Origin: Aceticella autotrophica
Lineage (GTDB): Bacteria > Bacillota > Thermoanaerobacteria > Thermoanaerobacterales > Thermoanaerobacteraceae
DNA length: 64,000 nucleotides
Reading direction: 5' to 3'
NCBI RefSeq assembly: GCF_017357865.1
Contig: NZ_CP060096.1
Span: 124,001 to 188,000, forward strand
Shown here: in pieces, positions 53,963-63,431 of the stretch
Layout of the letters: each line of letters opens with the position of its first letter
Position numbering within the stretch: position 1 is the first letter of the stretch
The notes under the pieces: generated by a model
Told to the model about the DNA's origin: nothing
Databases searched by the model: none
The model's input: only the letters and a program-made list of their open reading frames with translations
Made by a program: the position numbers and the translations under genes

Positions 53963-55669
53963 ATGGATAAAAAGGTGATTGTTGATATACTGAACGAAAT
54001 AGGACTTTTGTTAGAGCTAAAAGGGGAGAATCCTTTTAAATCAAGAGCATATTATAACGCTGCCCGTACAATTGAGGTGCTTGATGAAGATATAGAGGCA
54101 CTTGTAAAAGAAGACAGATTAAAATATGTAAAGGGTATAGGAGAGGCTATTAATAAAAAGATTAGTGAGCTTATTTTAACAGGAAAGCTTGTATATTATG
54201 AGAATTTAAAAGCATCAATACCGGAAGGGCTTGTAGAAATGCTTAAAGTGCCGGGGCTTGGACCTAAAAAGATTAAAATTATATACGATAAGTTGAATAT
54301 AAGTACAATTGGAGAACTTGAATATGCATGTATAGAAAACAGGCTTATTGAGCTTCCGGGTTTTGGCGAAAAAACCCAGAAAAAAATCCTTGAAGGTATA
54401 CAGTTTGTCAAGCAGTTCAGAGGTCAGCATCTCTTTGTTGAAGCATATAATGAAGCGGTAAAATTAAAAGCATATATTGACAATACAAATTTTGCAATAA
54501 GGTCTGAGATTGCAGGAAGTTTAAGGCGTAAAAAAGAAATTGTCAAGGATATTGATATACTTGCATCATCTAATAATTCTCAAAAACTGATGGATTTGTT
54601 TGTATCATATGAAGGCATAAGGGATATAATTGCGAAAGGCGATACAAAGGCAAGCATCACATTAAAATCAGGAATAAATACGGATTTAAGGGTAGTGGAA
54701 GATGAGGAATTTCCATATGCGCTGCATCACTTTACAGGCAGCAAGGAACATAACACTGCAATGAGGCACAGGGCAAAACAGATGGGCATAAAGATGAATG
54801 AATACGGACTCTTTTTTGGAGAGGAAATAATAAAATGCAAAAGTGAAGAAGAAATATTTAATAAACTTGGTTTGTCTTATATCCCTCCCGAGTTAAGAGA
54901 AAATATGGGAGAAATAGAAGCTGCGGAAAAAGGCAAACTGCCTGTATTAATAGAGGAAAGAGATATTAAAGGATTGTTTCACGTGCATACAACATACAGT
55001 GATGGTTCAAATACCCTTGAGGAAATGGTAGAAGCGGCAAGAAAGCTTGGATATGAATATATTGGCATAACAGATCACAGTAAATCTGCTTTTTATGCTG
55101 GAGGTCTTAAAGAAGAGGATATATTGAGGCAGTTTGAAGAAATTGACGCATTAAACAATAAATACAGGGATATAGTTACATTAAAGGGAATAGAATCAGA
55201 CATACTTCCAGATGGTTCACTTGATTATGAAGAAGATATTATGAAAAAATTTGATTTTGTAATAGCATCTGTTCATTCTAATTTCAGGATGAATAAAAAA
55301 GATATGACTAACAGATTAATAAATGCGCTTAAAAATAAATACACAAAAATAATGGGGCATATTAGCGGAAGGCTTCTTCTATCAAGAGACAGCTATGATT
55401 TTGATATATATGAAGTTATCAATGCGGCAGCTGACTACAACAAAATAATCGAGATAAATTCAAGTCCCTACAGGCTTGACCTTGATTGGAGGTATATAAA
55501 ATATGCAAAAGAAAAAGGGATTAAACTTGCCATATGTCCTGATGCGCATAACATAGAAGGGCTTAAGGATGTTAAGTATGGGATTGGCATAGCAAGAAAA
55601 GGCTGGCTTGAAGCAAAGGATGTTATTAATACATATAATGTGATGGATGTAATAAAGTTTTTTAGATAA
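53963..55669 (+). CDS. polX: PolX: family X DNA polymerase with PHP exonuclease domain
   Basis: About 568 residues. The N-terminal 8-kDa-like region has FKSRAYYNAARTIE and helix-hairpin-helix loops KGIGEAINKKI, PGLGPKKIKII and PGFGEKTQKKIL; the polymerase palm has AGSLRRKKEIVKDIDILA with two catalytic Asp and TDLRVV with the third. The C-terminal PHP domain starts HVHTTYSDGSNTLEEMV and includes GITDHS, ASVHSNF and CPDAHN. It fills gaps in base-excision repair. Start is uncertain between ATG 53951 (abutting GAAAGGA) and ATG 53963 (12 bases away). Confidence 0.93.
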   Translation: MDKKVIVDILNEIGLLLELKGENPFKSRAYYNAARTIEVLDEDIEALVKEDRLKYVKGIGEAINKKISELILTGKLVYYENLKASIPEGLVEMLKVPGLGPKKIKIIYDKLNISTIGELEYACIENRLIELPGFGEKTQKKILEGIQFVKQFRGQHLFVEAYNEAVKLKAYIDNTNFAIRSEIAGSLRRKKEIVKDIDILASSNNSQKLMDLFVSYEGIRDIIAKGDTKASITLKSGINTDLRVVEDEEFPYALHHFTGSKEHNTAMRHRAKQMGIKMNEYGLFFGEEIIKCKSEEEIFNKLGLSYIPPELRENMGEIEAAEKGKLPVLIEERDIKGLFHVHTTYSDGSNTLEEMVEAARKLGYEYIGITDHSKSAFYAGGLKEEDILRQFEEIDALNNKYRDIVTLKGIESDILPDGSLDYEEDIMKKFDFVIASVHSNFRMNKKDMTNRLINALKNKYTKIMGHISGRLLLSRDSYDFDIYEVINAAADYNKIIEINSSPYRLDLDWRYIKYAKEKGIKLAICPDAHNIEGLKDVKYGIGIARKGWLEAKDVINTYNVMDVIKFFR

Positions 55670-55673
55670 AAAG

Positions 55674-55708
55674 TGACAATTCGGGTACGTCCCCTTTTGT
55701 CATTTTTT
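55674..55708 (+). repeat. Inverted, degenerate copy of the GGGGACGG element; likely polX terminator
   Basis: TGACAA and TTGTCA form a 6-bp stem around a loop holding ACGTCCCC (the complement contains GGGGACGT), followed by T6. It lies 5 bases after the polX stop. Confidence 0.65.
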
Positions 55709-55746
55709 ATTATTGAATTATTCAACATAAAAAAGCAAAAAATATA

Positions 55747-55796
55747 TTGACTAAAATTTATTTATGTGATATTATTTATACATATCCCGGGTATAG
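55747..55796 (+). promoter_or_regulatory. Promoter with palindromic candidate operator, oxidoreductase operon
   Basis: TTGACT at 55747-55752, 17 bases, TATTAT at 55770-55775 form a good sigma-A promoter. TATCCCGGGTATA (55784-55796), a near-perfect palindrome, covers the expected transcription start, where a repressor would block polymerase. CCC/GGG-flanked palindromes of this type occur as CsoR/CstR-family operators; that link is a guess. Confidence 0.55.
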
Positions 55797-55839
55797 TGGG
55801 AATGCGAAAAACACAAAAAATGTGAAAGGAGAAATAATA

Positions 55840-57183
55840 ATGAAGAAGATAGACCTTATAATAATAGGTGGGAGTGCAGCGGGTATGGTAACAGCTTCAA
55901 CAGTGAGAAAATTTCATAAAGATAAGACAATCTTGATTATAAGGGATCAGCCGGAGGTTCCTGTTCCATGCGGTATACCTTATATTTTTGGAACTTTGAA
56001 GAGTTCGTCAGAAGATATTGTGCCTGACAAAAATATGACAGACAAAAACATTGATATACTTATTGACAGGGTTATAAAGGTGGATTTGAAAGAAAAAATT
56101 GTCGAAACAAAAACAGGCAAAAAGTTCGGATATGAAAAGCTGGTTTTTGCAACAGGGTCTAATCCAACAATACCATCATTTATAAAAGGCACTGAACTGA
56201 AAAATGTTTACACCATAACTAAATATATTTATGAAATAGATGCATTAAAAGATGCCTTGAAGGGATTAAATAAGGTTGTTGTCATTGGAGGAGGATTCAT
56301 TGGGATAGAGGTTTCTGATGAGATAAACAAATTAAAAAAGAATGTAACCCTGATAAGCTCAAGCAAAAATGTTTTATGGAAATCCTTTGATGAAAAGTTC
56401 TCTTCAAAAGTAGAGGAAAGCCTCATAAACAGAGGAATAAATCTAATAAAAGGCAAAAGGGCTACAGAAATAGCAGGTGATGGGAAGGTGTCACATGTAG
56501 TTTTCAATGATGGAGATAAAATGGAAGCAGATGCGGTTATATTAGCATTGGGGACAAGAGCCAAATCTGAACTTGCGAAAGATGCCGGTCTATCTCTTGA
56601 TGAAACAGGAGCCATAATGGTTGACGGATATATGAGAACATCAGTAAAGGATGTTTATGCGGTGGGAGATTGTGCACATAAGACGGACTTTTTTACAGGG
56701 AAGACATCAGGTGTCATGTTGGCATCAATTGCTGCTGCTGAGGCAAGGATTGCATCTCTTAATATGTATGGTATTGTTTCAAGTAGAAAATCCCTCGGAA
56801 CGGTAAGCGCTTTTTCTACAAAGGTTGGAAATCTTGTGGTGGCTTCAGCAGGACTTACAGAGATGCAATCTGTTGAAGAAGGTTATGATGTAATAGTAGG
56901 AGAAGCTTCTGCTACGGACAGGCATCCAGGTAAATTTGATGATGTGTCAATGCAGGAGGTCAAATTGATTTTTGAGAGAAGAAGCGGTTACATTATTGGA
57001 GGACAGATAAGCGGAGGAGTTTCCGTAGGAGAAATGATAAATATTATTGCGCTGGCAATTCAGCAACGAATGACTATAAGTGAAATGGTACACTTGCAAA
57101 TTGCTACACATCCGCTTGTAACATCGGCTCCAACAGCTTATCCGATAGTAATGGCTGCACTTGATGCATTAAGCAAATACTAA
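55840..57183 (+). CDS. FAD/NAD(P)-dependent disulfide-type oxidoreductase (CoA-disulfide reductase/NADH oxidase-like)
   Basis: A 447-residue flavoprotein: FAD loop DLIIIGGSAAGMVTAS, redox-type single Cys in VPCGIPYIF, LVFATGSNPTIP, NAD loop VVVIGGGFIGIEV, VYAVGDCAHK, and a C-terminal dimerisation domain. The single active-site Cys fits CoA-disulfide reductases and NADH oxidases rather than dithiol enzymes. ATG 55840 with GAAAGGAG upstream is chosen; a longer ATG-less extension lies in the promoter. The next gene follows within 25 bases. Confidence 0.88.
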   Translation: MKKIDLIIIGGSAAGMVTASTVRKFHKDKTILIIRDQPEVPVPCGIPYIFGTLKSSSEDIVPDKNMTDKNIDILIDRVIKVDLKEKIVETKTGKKFGYEKLVFATGSNPTIPSFIKGTELKNVYTITKYIYEIDALKDALKGLNKVVVIGGGFIGIEVSDEINKLKKNVTLISSSKNVLWKSFDEKFSSKVEESLINRGINLIKGKRATEIAGDGKVSHVVFNDGDKMEADAVILALGTRAKSELAKDAGLSLDETGAIMVDGYMRTSVKDVYAVGDCAHKTDFFTGKTSGVMLASIAAAEARIASLNMYGIVSSRKSLGTVSAFSTKVGNLVVASAGLTEMQSVEEGYDVIVGEASATDRHPGKFDDVSMQEVKLIFERRSGYIIGGQISGGVSVGEMINIIALAIQQRMTISEMVHLQIATHPLVTSAPTAYPIVMAALDALSKY

Positions 57184-57207
57184 TTTTATAACAAAGGGGA
57201 GAAAAAA

Positions 57208-57558
57208 ATGGCAAATCCATTAGTATATTTTACAAACCATAATTGCTGTAAGTCGGTATTATTAGCAGCAAACGAAAAGCTTAACCTTGGCTTAGATGAA
57301 AAAGCTATGAATTTAGCACTGGGCTTCGGAACGGGAATGAAGGTAGGAAGCGTTTGCGGTGCAATAACCGGAGGTATCATGGCAATAAGCTCATATTATG
57401 AGAATGATCCACGTATGGTGACAGTGAAAACAAAGGAATTTATTAAGAATATAAAGGATAAGTTCGGAACATTAGAATGCAGAGAGTTAAAGGCAAAAAA
57501 AATCTCATGTGAAGAGATGGTAGAAACAGCTTATAATACCTTGCTGGCAATACTTTAA
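57208..57558 (+). CDS. C_GCAxxG_C_C family redox protein
   Basis: A 116-residue protein with NHNCCKSVLLAANEKL, LALGFGTGMKVGSVCGAITGG and LECREL, KKISCEEMV. This Cys spacing with the VCGAITGG core defines the C_GCAxxG_C_C family, thought to bind metal or take part in redox or metalloid chemistry. AAAGGGGAG precedes ATG. Its position right after the flavoprotein suggests that it could be an electron partner. Confidence 0.88.
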   Translation: MANPLVYFTNHNCCKSVLLAANEKLNLGLDEKAMNLALGFGTGMKVGSVCGAITGGIMAISSYYENDPRMVTVKTKEFIKNIKDKFGTLECRELKAKKISCEEMVETAYNTLLAIL

Positions 57559-57580
57559 TCTTAAAAATAATATCAGACAA

Positions 57581-57613
57581 AGCAGACAAAGGGGACGGTT
57601 CCTCTTGTCTGCT
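57581..57613 (+). repeat. Complete GGGGACGGTTC palindromic element
   Basis: AGCAGACAA and TTGTCTGCT form a perfect 9-bp stem around AGGGGACGGTTCCTC. A T-rich region follows, so it may end transcription of the redox operon. Similar elements are scattered through genomes of many clostridia. Confidence 0.8.
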
Positions 57614-57653
57614 TAATGTTTTCTTTTTTGTCAAAATAAATTTTTAAAACCTC

Positions 57654-57681
57654 TTGAAAAATTATTTTATGGTGATATAAT
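57654..57681 (+). promoter_or_regulatory. Promoter of the arginine operon
   Basis: TTGAAA at 57654-57659, 16 bases, TATAAT at 57676-57681. It lies 98 bases before argC; transcription should begin around 57689. Confidence 0.65.
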
Positions 57682-57718
57682 AGTTGTTAAATATTCAAGA
57701 GTATTTTTTTACATTTTA

Positions 57719-57734
57719 ATGCATAATTATAAAT
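57719..57734 (+). promoter_or_regulatory. Candidate ARG box (ArgR/AhrC operator)
   Basis: ATGCATAATTATAAAT matches 13 of 16 bases of the Bacillus-type ARG box ATGAATAATTATTCAT. It lies 30 bases downstream of the predicted transcription start and 45 bases before argC, a suitable place for arginine-dependent repression. Confidence 0.5.
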
Positions 57735-57778
57735 TTTAATCAATATTTTATCAACAAGGAATTGGAGGCGTATTCTCA

Positions 57779-58810
57779 ATGGTGAGGGTAGGAATATTTG
57801 GAGCAACAGGCTTTACAGGTATTGAACTTATAAGAATACTTTCAAAACATAAGGATGCAAAGATTGTATATCTGTCTTCACAGCGCTATAACTCAAGAGT
57901 GATTTCAGATGTTTATCCATCTCTTGAAGGTTTTTGTGAAAATAAGCTTGAGGATATGGATTTGGAAAAAGCCGCATCAGTATGTGATGTATTATTTATA
58001 GCATTGCCTTCCGGATATGCTTATGAGATTGCAAGTAAGACACTAAGAAAAGTCAAGGTTATAGATTTGGGGGCAGATTTCAGATTTGACGATTATTCAA
58101 TATATAAGGAATGGTATACGGGGAATTGTGATGAATATGATAAGATTGAAAGGGTATATGGACTTCCAGAGCTATATAGGGAGACGATAAAAAAAGCACC
58201 GATTATAGGTAATCCCGGATGTTATCCCACAAGCGCTATTTTAGGTCTTGCTCCGGCATTGAAAAGCGGTATTGTAGAACATAATGTAATAATAGATTCA
58301 AAGTCAGGTGTATCAGGTGCAGGTCACAGCCCAAATCAAATTAATATGTATGTGGAATGCAATAATAATATAAGGGCATATAATGTTGCAAAACACCGGC
58401 ATCGTCCTGAGATAGAGCAGGAACTTACAAAAATCGCAGGTCAAAATACAAGGGTTATATTTACACCTCATCTTACACCTATGACAAGGGGTATATTAAG
58501 TACAATGTACTGTAATCTGAAAAAGGAAACAAGAATTGAGGATGTTTATGATATATACAAAGATTTTTATAAAGACGAATATTTTGTAAAAGTATTAAAA
58601 CCCGGCAATTATCCGGCGACTAAAAATGTTTATGATTCAAATTTCTGCCAGATAGGCTTTGAGATTGATAAACATGCAAATACATTAATAATAATGTCGG
58701 TTATAGACAATCTTATAAAAGGTGCATCAGGGCAAGCTGTACAGAATATGAATATCATGTTTGGGCTTCCTGAAAATACAGGCTTGGATATGGTACCAAC
58801 TATCCCGTAG
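57779..58810 (+). CDS. argC: N-acetyl-gamma-glutamyl-phosphate reductase
   Basis: A 343-residue enzyme: [20 protein letters not shown] (NADP loop), [34 protein letters not shown] (catalytic Cys), [12 protein letters not shown] and [12 protein letters not shown] (catalytic His). It reduces N-acetylglutamyl phosphate to the semialdehyde. ATG at 57779; TTGGAGGCG upstream. First gene of a six-gene arginine operon. Confidence 0.97.
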   Translation: MVRVGIFGATGFTGIELIRILSKHKDAKIVYLSSQRYNSRVISDVYPSLEGFCENKLEDMDLEKAASVCDVLFIALPSGYAYEIASKTLRKVKVIDLGADFRFDDYSIYKEWYTGNCDEYDKIERVYGLPELYRETIKKAPIIGNPGCYPTSAILGLAPALKSGIVEHNVIIDSKSGVSGAGHSPNQINMYVECNNNIRAYNVAKHRHRPEIEQELTKIAGQNTRVIFTPHLTPMTRGILSTMYCNLKKETRIEDVYDIYKDFYKDEYFVKVLKPGNYPATKNVYDSNFCQIGFEIDKHANTLIIMSVIDNLIKGASGQAVQNMNIMFGLPENTGLDMVPTIP

Positions 58811-58866
58811 ATAAAATAAAAGGTTGTAAGTAATTAAGGTTAATGAACAGATAGGAGGATTTGATA

Positions 58867-60087
58867 GTGGAAGAAATTGAGGTTATAGAAGGTGGTATTA
58901 CATCACCAAAAGGGTTTAAAGCGGCAGGAGTACATTCAGGTATAAAGAAGTGTAAAAAAGACCTTGCACTTATATACACAGAAAAAAAAGCGAATGCAGC
59001 GGCGGTATTTACTACAAATAAGGTTAAAGCAGCCCCGGTGCTTCTTGATATGGAAAATATTAGAAAGAGTGAAGCACAGGCAATTGTTGTAAACAGTGGC
59101 AATGCAAATGCTTGTACGGGTGAAAAAGGCTACGAAGATGCTTTGAAAATGGCTGAAAAGACGGCAGAGATGCTTAAAATTGATAAAAATGATGTTTTAG
59201 TATGTTCAACCGGTGTTATAGGAGTTCCGCTTCCTATAGACTTTTGTTTAAAAGGGATAGAATCGGCAGCAGAAAGTTTGTCGGAAAAAGGCGGTGATGA
59301 TGCAGCAGAGGCAATAATGACGACAGATACTTTTAAAAAGGTAATTGCAGTTAAGTTCAATATAGATGGCAAAACCGTAAAAATGGGTGGTATGGCAAAA
59401 GGCTCAGGGATGATACATCCAAATATGGCGACAATGCTTTCATTTATAACAACAGATGCCAATATATCGAAGGAAGCCTTAAACAAGGCTTTGAAAAAAT
59501 CTGTTGATGTTTCCTATAATACGATATCTGTTGATGGTGATATGAGTACAAATGATACAAATATTATTCTTGCCAACGGTATGGCTGAGAACAAGCTTAT
59601 TGAAGTGAATAGTAAAGAATTTGAGATATTTTACAGGGCAATAGAATATGTTAATAAAAACCTTGCCAAGATGATTGTAAAAGATGGCGAAGGGGCGACA
59701 AAATTTATAGAGGTTGTGGTTATAAATGCAAAAACTGAAAATGATGCCCGTCTTGCAGCAAAATCAATTATAAATTCAAATCTTGTAAAAACGGCGATTT
59801 TTGGTGAAGATGCTAACTGGGGAAGGATAATTACAGCAGCAGGATATTCCGGCGCTGACTTTGACCCTCAAAATGTCAGCATATTTATTAAAAGCTCAAA
59901 AGGCGAAATCAAGGTTTGCGAAAATGGAGGATATGTCAATTTTGATGAAGGTTTAGCTAAGGAAATCCTTAAAGAGAAGGAAATAAATATAATGATTGAC
60001 TTGAAATCCGGAGAATTCAGCAGTACAGCATGGGGATGCGATTTAAGCTATGACTATGTAAAGATAAATGGGAGTTATAGGACATGA
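58867..60087 (+). CDS. argJ: Glutamate N-acetyltransferase / amino-acid acetyltransferase ArgJ
   Basis: A 406-residue Ntn-type enzyme: [31 protein letters not shown], and the self-cleavage site [13 protein letters not shown] where the Thr of ATML becomes the nucleophile. [12 protein letters not shown] and GEDANWGRI are also typical. It recycles the acetyl group from acetylornithine to glutamate. GTG 58867 is chosen, 7 bases after AGGAGGA; TTG 58861 would be too close. No argA is needed if it is bifunctional. It overlaps argB by 4 bases. Confidence 0.96.
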   Translation: MEEIEVIEGGITSPKGFKAAGVHSGIKKCKKDLALIYTEKKANAAAVFTTNKVKAAPVLLDMENIRKSEAQAIVVNSGNANACTGEKGYEDALKMAEKTAEMLKIDKNDVLVCSTGVIGVPLPIDFCLKGIESAAESLSEKGGDDAAEAIMTTDTFKKVIAVKFNIDGKTVKMGGMAKGSGMIHPNMATMLSFITTDANISKEALNKALKKSVDVSYNTISVDGDMSTNDTNIILANGMAENKLIEVNSKEFEIFYRAIEYVNKNLAKMIVKDGEGATKFIEVVVINAKTENDARLAAKSIINSNLVKTAIFGEDANWGRIITAAGYSGADFDPQNVSIFIKSSKGEIKVCENGGYVNFDEGLAKEILKEKEINIMIDLKSGEFSSTAWGCDLSYDYVKINGSYRT

Positions 60088-60983
60088 TAAAAAGGCAAAA
60101 ATATGGTGATGAAATTGCAAAAGCTGAGATATTGATAGAGGCACTTCCATATATCAGGAAATTCTCCGGTAAAACAGTAGTAATAAAGTATGGCGGTAAT
60201 GCTATGATAGACTGCAAAATAAAACGAATGGTCATGCAGGATATTGTATTGATGAAATATGTAGGTTTAAATCCGGTTGTAGTACATGGCGGCGGTCCGG
60301 ATATAAATAAGATGCTTGAAAAACTAAATATTAAATCAAATTTTGTTAATGGACTCAGGGTTACAGATGAAGCTACAATGAATATTGTTGAAATGGTTTT
60401 AACAGGCAAGATAAATAAAGAGATAGTATCAATCGTAAATGAATTGGGAGGAAAGGCAATAGGTATCAGCGGAAAAGACGGCGGATTATTGAAAGCTGAA
60501 AAAGATATTTCAAATGGTGATATAGGATATGTTGGAAAAATTGTCAATGTAGATATTGATGTAATAACAATGATGCTTGATAAAGGATATATTCCTGTTA
60601 TAGCTCCCTGCGCCATAGGACCTGAAGGAAAAACATATAATGTCAATGGTGATACGGCGGCAGGAAAGATTGCAGAGGCATTGAAGGCGGAGAAATTTAT
60701 ATTGCTTACAGATGTTGAGGGGATATTGACAGATGTTAATGATAAAAACAGCGTTATATCAAGAATTAATTTCGATAATGCAAAAAAATTAATTGATTCA
60801 GGTATAATTAAAGGTGGCATGATACCAAAATTAAAATGCTGTATAAATGCGATTGAAAATGGTGTTAAAAGAGCCCATATCATTGATGGAAGGCTGACGC
60901 ATTCGCTGCTTTTGGAGATATTTACAGATGAAGGAATAGGAACTATGATTGGAAAGGAGTGCTTTGATGATGACAATCTCTGA
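60084..60983 (+). CDS. argB: Acetylglutamate kinase
   Basis: A 299-residue amino-acid kinase: [40 protein letters not shown]-type substrate region ([15 protein letters not shown]), [20 protein letters not shown] and [17 protein letters not shown]. The extended N terminus ([15 protein letters not shown]) is the arginine-sensitive type, so feedback inhibition by arginine is likely. ATG overlaps the argJ stop (ATGATAA). Confidence 0.96.
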   Translation: MIKRQKYGDEIAKAEILIEALPYIRKFSGKTVVIKYGGNAMIDCKIKRMVMQDIVLMKYVGLNPVVVHGGGPDINKMLEKLNIKSNFVNGLRVTDEATMNIVEMVLTGKINKEIVSIVNELGGKAIGISGKDGGLLKAEKDISNGDIGYVGKIVNVDIDVITMMLDKGYIPVIAPCAIGPEGKTYNVNGDTAAGKIAEALKAEKFILLTDVEGILTDVNDKNSVISRINFDNAKKLIDSGIIKGGMIPKLKCCINAIENGVKRAHIIDGRLTHSLLLEIFTDEGIGTMIGKECFDDDNL

Positions 60984-62154
60984 TGATAAAAAATATGTCA
61001 TGAACACATATGGAAGGTATCCGGTTACCTTAATAAAAGGGAATGGCTCGAAGGTTTGGGATAGTGATGGGAATGTCTACCTTGATTTTGTCGCAGGTAT
61101 TGCGGTAAATTCATTGGGACATTGTCATCCTGCTGTTGTAGATGCCATAAAGGAACAGGCAGATACCTTGATACATTGTTCAAATTTATACTGGAATGAA
61201 AAACAGATAAAACTTGCAAAGCTGATTGCAGAAAATTCCTTCGGGGATCAGGTATTTTTCGCAAACAGCGGTGCAGAGGCAAATGAAGGTGCGATAAAGC
61301 TCGCAAGAAAATATGCGTCGCTTAAATACGGTGAAAAAAGGTTTAAGATAATATCAGCAAAAAACTCGTTTCATGGAAGAACGTTTGGTGCATTAACAGC
61401 AACAGGACAGCAGAAATACCATAAAGGCTTCGGACCATTGCTGGGAGGGTTCAAATATGTTCCATTCAATGAAACCAATGCATTATTAGATGCTGTCGAT
61501 GATGAAACATGTGCTGTTATGCTTGAGGTTATACAGGGAGAAGGGGGTATCAACGAAGGAAGCTATGAATATATAAAAACCGCAAGGGAAATATGCGATA
61601 AAAAAGATATCCTCTTAATAATTGATGAAGTTCAGACAGGTATCGGCAGGACAGGGAAATTATTTGCATATGAGCATTATGGAATAGCACCGGATATTAT
61701 GACACTTGCAAAGGCTTTAGGAGGGGGTGTACCTATAAGTGCTGTTGTAGCAAAAGAAGAGGTTGCAGTATTTAAACCCGGCGATCATGCCTCTACATTT
61801 GGCGGAAATCCTCTTGCATGTGCTGCTGCCATAGCAGTAATAGAAGAAATCACTAAACCGGGTTTTCTTGAGGATGTTCAAAATAAGGGTGAATATTTCA
61901 AGAAAGGGCTTGAAACCTTAAAGGGCAAACACAGTATTATAAAAGAGGTAAGGGGCAAAGGATTAATGATAGGTTGCCAGACAAATCTTGAGGAAGCCGG
62001 TGGAATAGTTTCAAAAGCAATGGAGAAGGGTTTGCTGCTAAATTGTATCGGTCATAATGTTTTAAGGTTTGTGCCACCCCTTATTGTGACAAAAGATGAA
62101 ATAAATACCGCATTAAACATACTTGACGATGTACTGAGTGAAATGGGGATATAA
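60967..62154 (+). CDS. argD: Acetylornithine aminotransferase
   Basis: A 395-residue PLP aminotransferase: [60 protein letters not shown] and the PLP Lys in [17 protein letters not shown]. It converts acetylglutamate semialdehyde to acetylornithine. ATG 60967 has AAAGGAGTG upstream, located within the 3' end of argB (17-base overlap). Confidence 0.95.
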   Translation: MMTISDDKKYVMNTYGRYPVTLIKGNGSKVWDSDGNVYLDFVAGIAVNSLGHCHPAVVDAIKEQADTLIHCSNLYWNEKQIKLAKLIAENSFGDQVFFANSGAEANEGAIKLARKYASLKYGEKRFKIISAKNSFHGRTFGALTATGQQKYHKGFGPLLGGFKYVPFNETNALLDAVDDETCAVMLEVIQGEGGINEGSYEYIKTAREICDKKDILLIIDEVQTGIGRTGKLFAYEHYGIAPDIMTLAKALGGGVPISAVVAKEEVAVFKPGDHASTFGGNPLACAAAIAVIEEITKPGFLEDVQNKGEYFKKGLETLKGKHSIIKEVRGKGLMIGCQTNLEEAGGIVSKAMEKGLLLNCIGHNVLRFVPPLIVTKDEINTALNILDDVLSEMGI

Positions 62155-62195
62155 AATGAATATAAAAATTATTGTGTTGTAAGGAGAGATGAAAA

Positions 62196-63431
62196 ATGTT
62201 AGATGGTGAAAAAGTGGTTTTAGCATATTCCGGAGGGCTTGACACATCAGTTATAATTCCATGGCTTAAAGAAAACTACGGATGTGAGATTATTGCGGCA
62301 TGTATTGATGTTGGGCAAGGGAGTGAATTAAAAACCGTAAGAGAAAAGGCTTTGGCAAGTGGTGCGGCTAAGGTATATGTAGAAGATGTAAAAGAGGAAC
62401 TTGTTAAAGATTATATATTTCCAACTTTAAAAGCAGGTGCGGTATATGAAGGTAAATATCTTCTTGGTACATCCTTTGCAAGACCGTTAATTGCTAAAAA
62501 GCTGGTGGAGATTGCTCACAAAGAAGGTGCAAAGGCGATAGCACATGGTGCTACAGGAAAGGGAAATGACCAGGTAAGGTTTGAGGTATCTATACATGCC
62601 CTTGACCCATCACTTAAAATAATAGCGCCATGGAGAATCTGGGATTTGAAATCAAGGGAAGATGAGATAGAATATGCGAAGAAAAAAGGGATTCCTGTAT
62701 CTGTTACTAAGGATAAGATATACAGCGTTGATAACAATATGTGGCATATAAGCCATGAAGGCGGTGACCTTGAAGACCCATGGAATGAGCCGAAAAGTGA
62801 CCTTTATGATATGATAGTGCCTCCGGAAAAAGCCCCTGATGTTCCGGAATATGTCCTTATAGAATTCAAAAAAGGTATTCCTGTAAAAGTAAATGAGAAA
62901 GAATTAAAGCCTGTTGAAATAATCGAAGAATTAAATAAAATAGCGGGTAGGAATGGAGTAGGCATAATTGATATTGTGGAAAACAGACTTGTAGGGATGA
63001 AATCACGCGGTGTTTATGAGACACCGGCTGGAACAGTGCTTTATTCTGCACATAAGGAACTTGAATATCTTGTACTTGACAAAGAAACAATGAGGTTTAA
63101 AGACATTGTTGCACAAAAATATGCTGACCTTGTCTATAATGGCTTATGGTTTTCACCATTAAGAGAAGCCCTTGATGCTTTTGTAGATAAGACACAGGAG
63201 AATGTTACAGGTATAGTAAAACTTAAATTATATAAAGGCAATGTGATAAATGCGGGTTCAAAATCTCCATATTCACTTTATAATGAGGAATTTGTAACAT
63301 TTGGGGAAGATGAAGTCTATAATCAAAAAGATGCGGAAGGATTTATTAATCTTTTTGGACTTCCTCTTAAAATTAAGGCATTAATGGATATGAATAGAAA
63401 GGATGATTTCAATGAAACTATGGGGAGGTAG
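62196..63431 (+). CDS. argG: Argininosuccinate synthase
   Basis: A 411-residue enzyme starting with the PP-loop [20 protein letters not shown], followed by [15 protein letters not shown] and [16 protein letters not shown]. It joins citrulline and aspartate. AAGGAGAG precedes ATG, 41 bases after argD. It overlaps argH by 20 bases. Confidence 0.97.
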   Translation: MLDGEKVVLAYSGGLDTSVIIPWLKENYGCEIIAACIDVGQGSELKTVREKALASGAAKVYVEDVKEELVKDYIFPTLKAGAVYEGKYLLGTSFARPLIAKKLVEIAHKEGAKAIAHGATGKGNDQVRFEVSIHALDPSLKIIAPWRIWDLKSREDEIEYAKKKGIPVSVTKDKIYSVDNNMWHISHEGGDLEDPWNEPKSDLYDMIVPPEKAPDVPEYVLIEFKKGIPVKVNEKELKPVEIIEELNKIAGRNGVGIIDIVENRLVGMKSRGVYETPAGTVLYSAHKELEYLVLDKETMRFKDIVAQKYADLVYNGLWFSPLREALDAFVDKTQENVTGIVKLKLYKGNVINAGSKSPYSLYNEEFVTFGEDEVYNQKDAEGFINLFGLPLKIKALMDMNRKDDFNETMGR

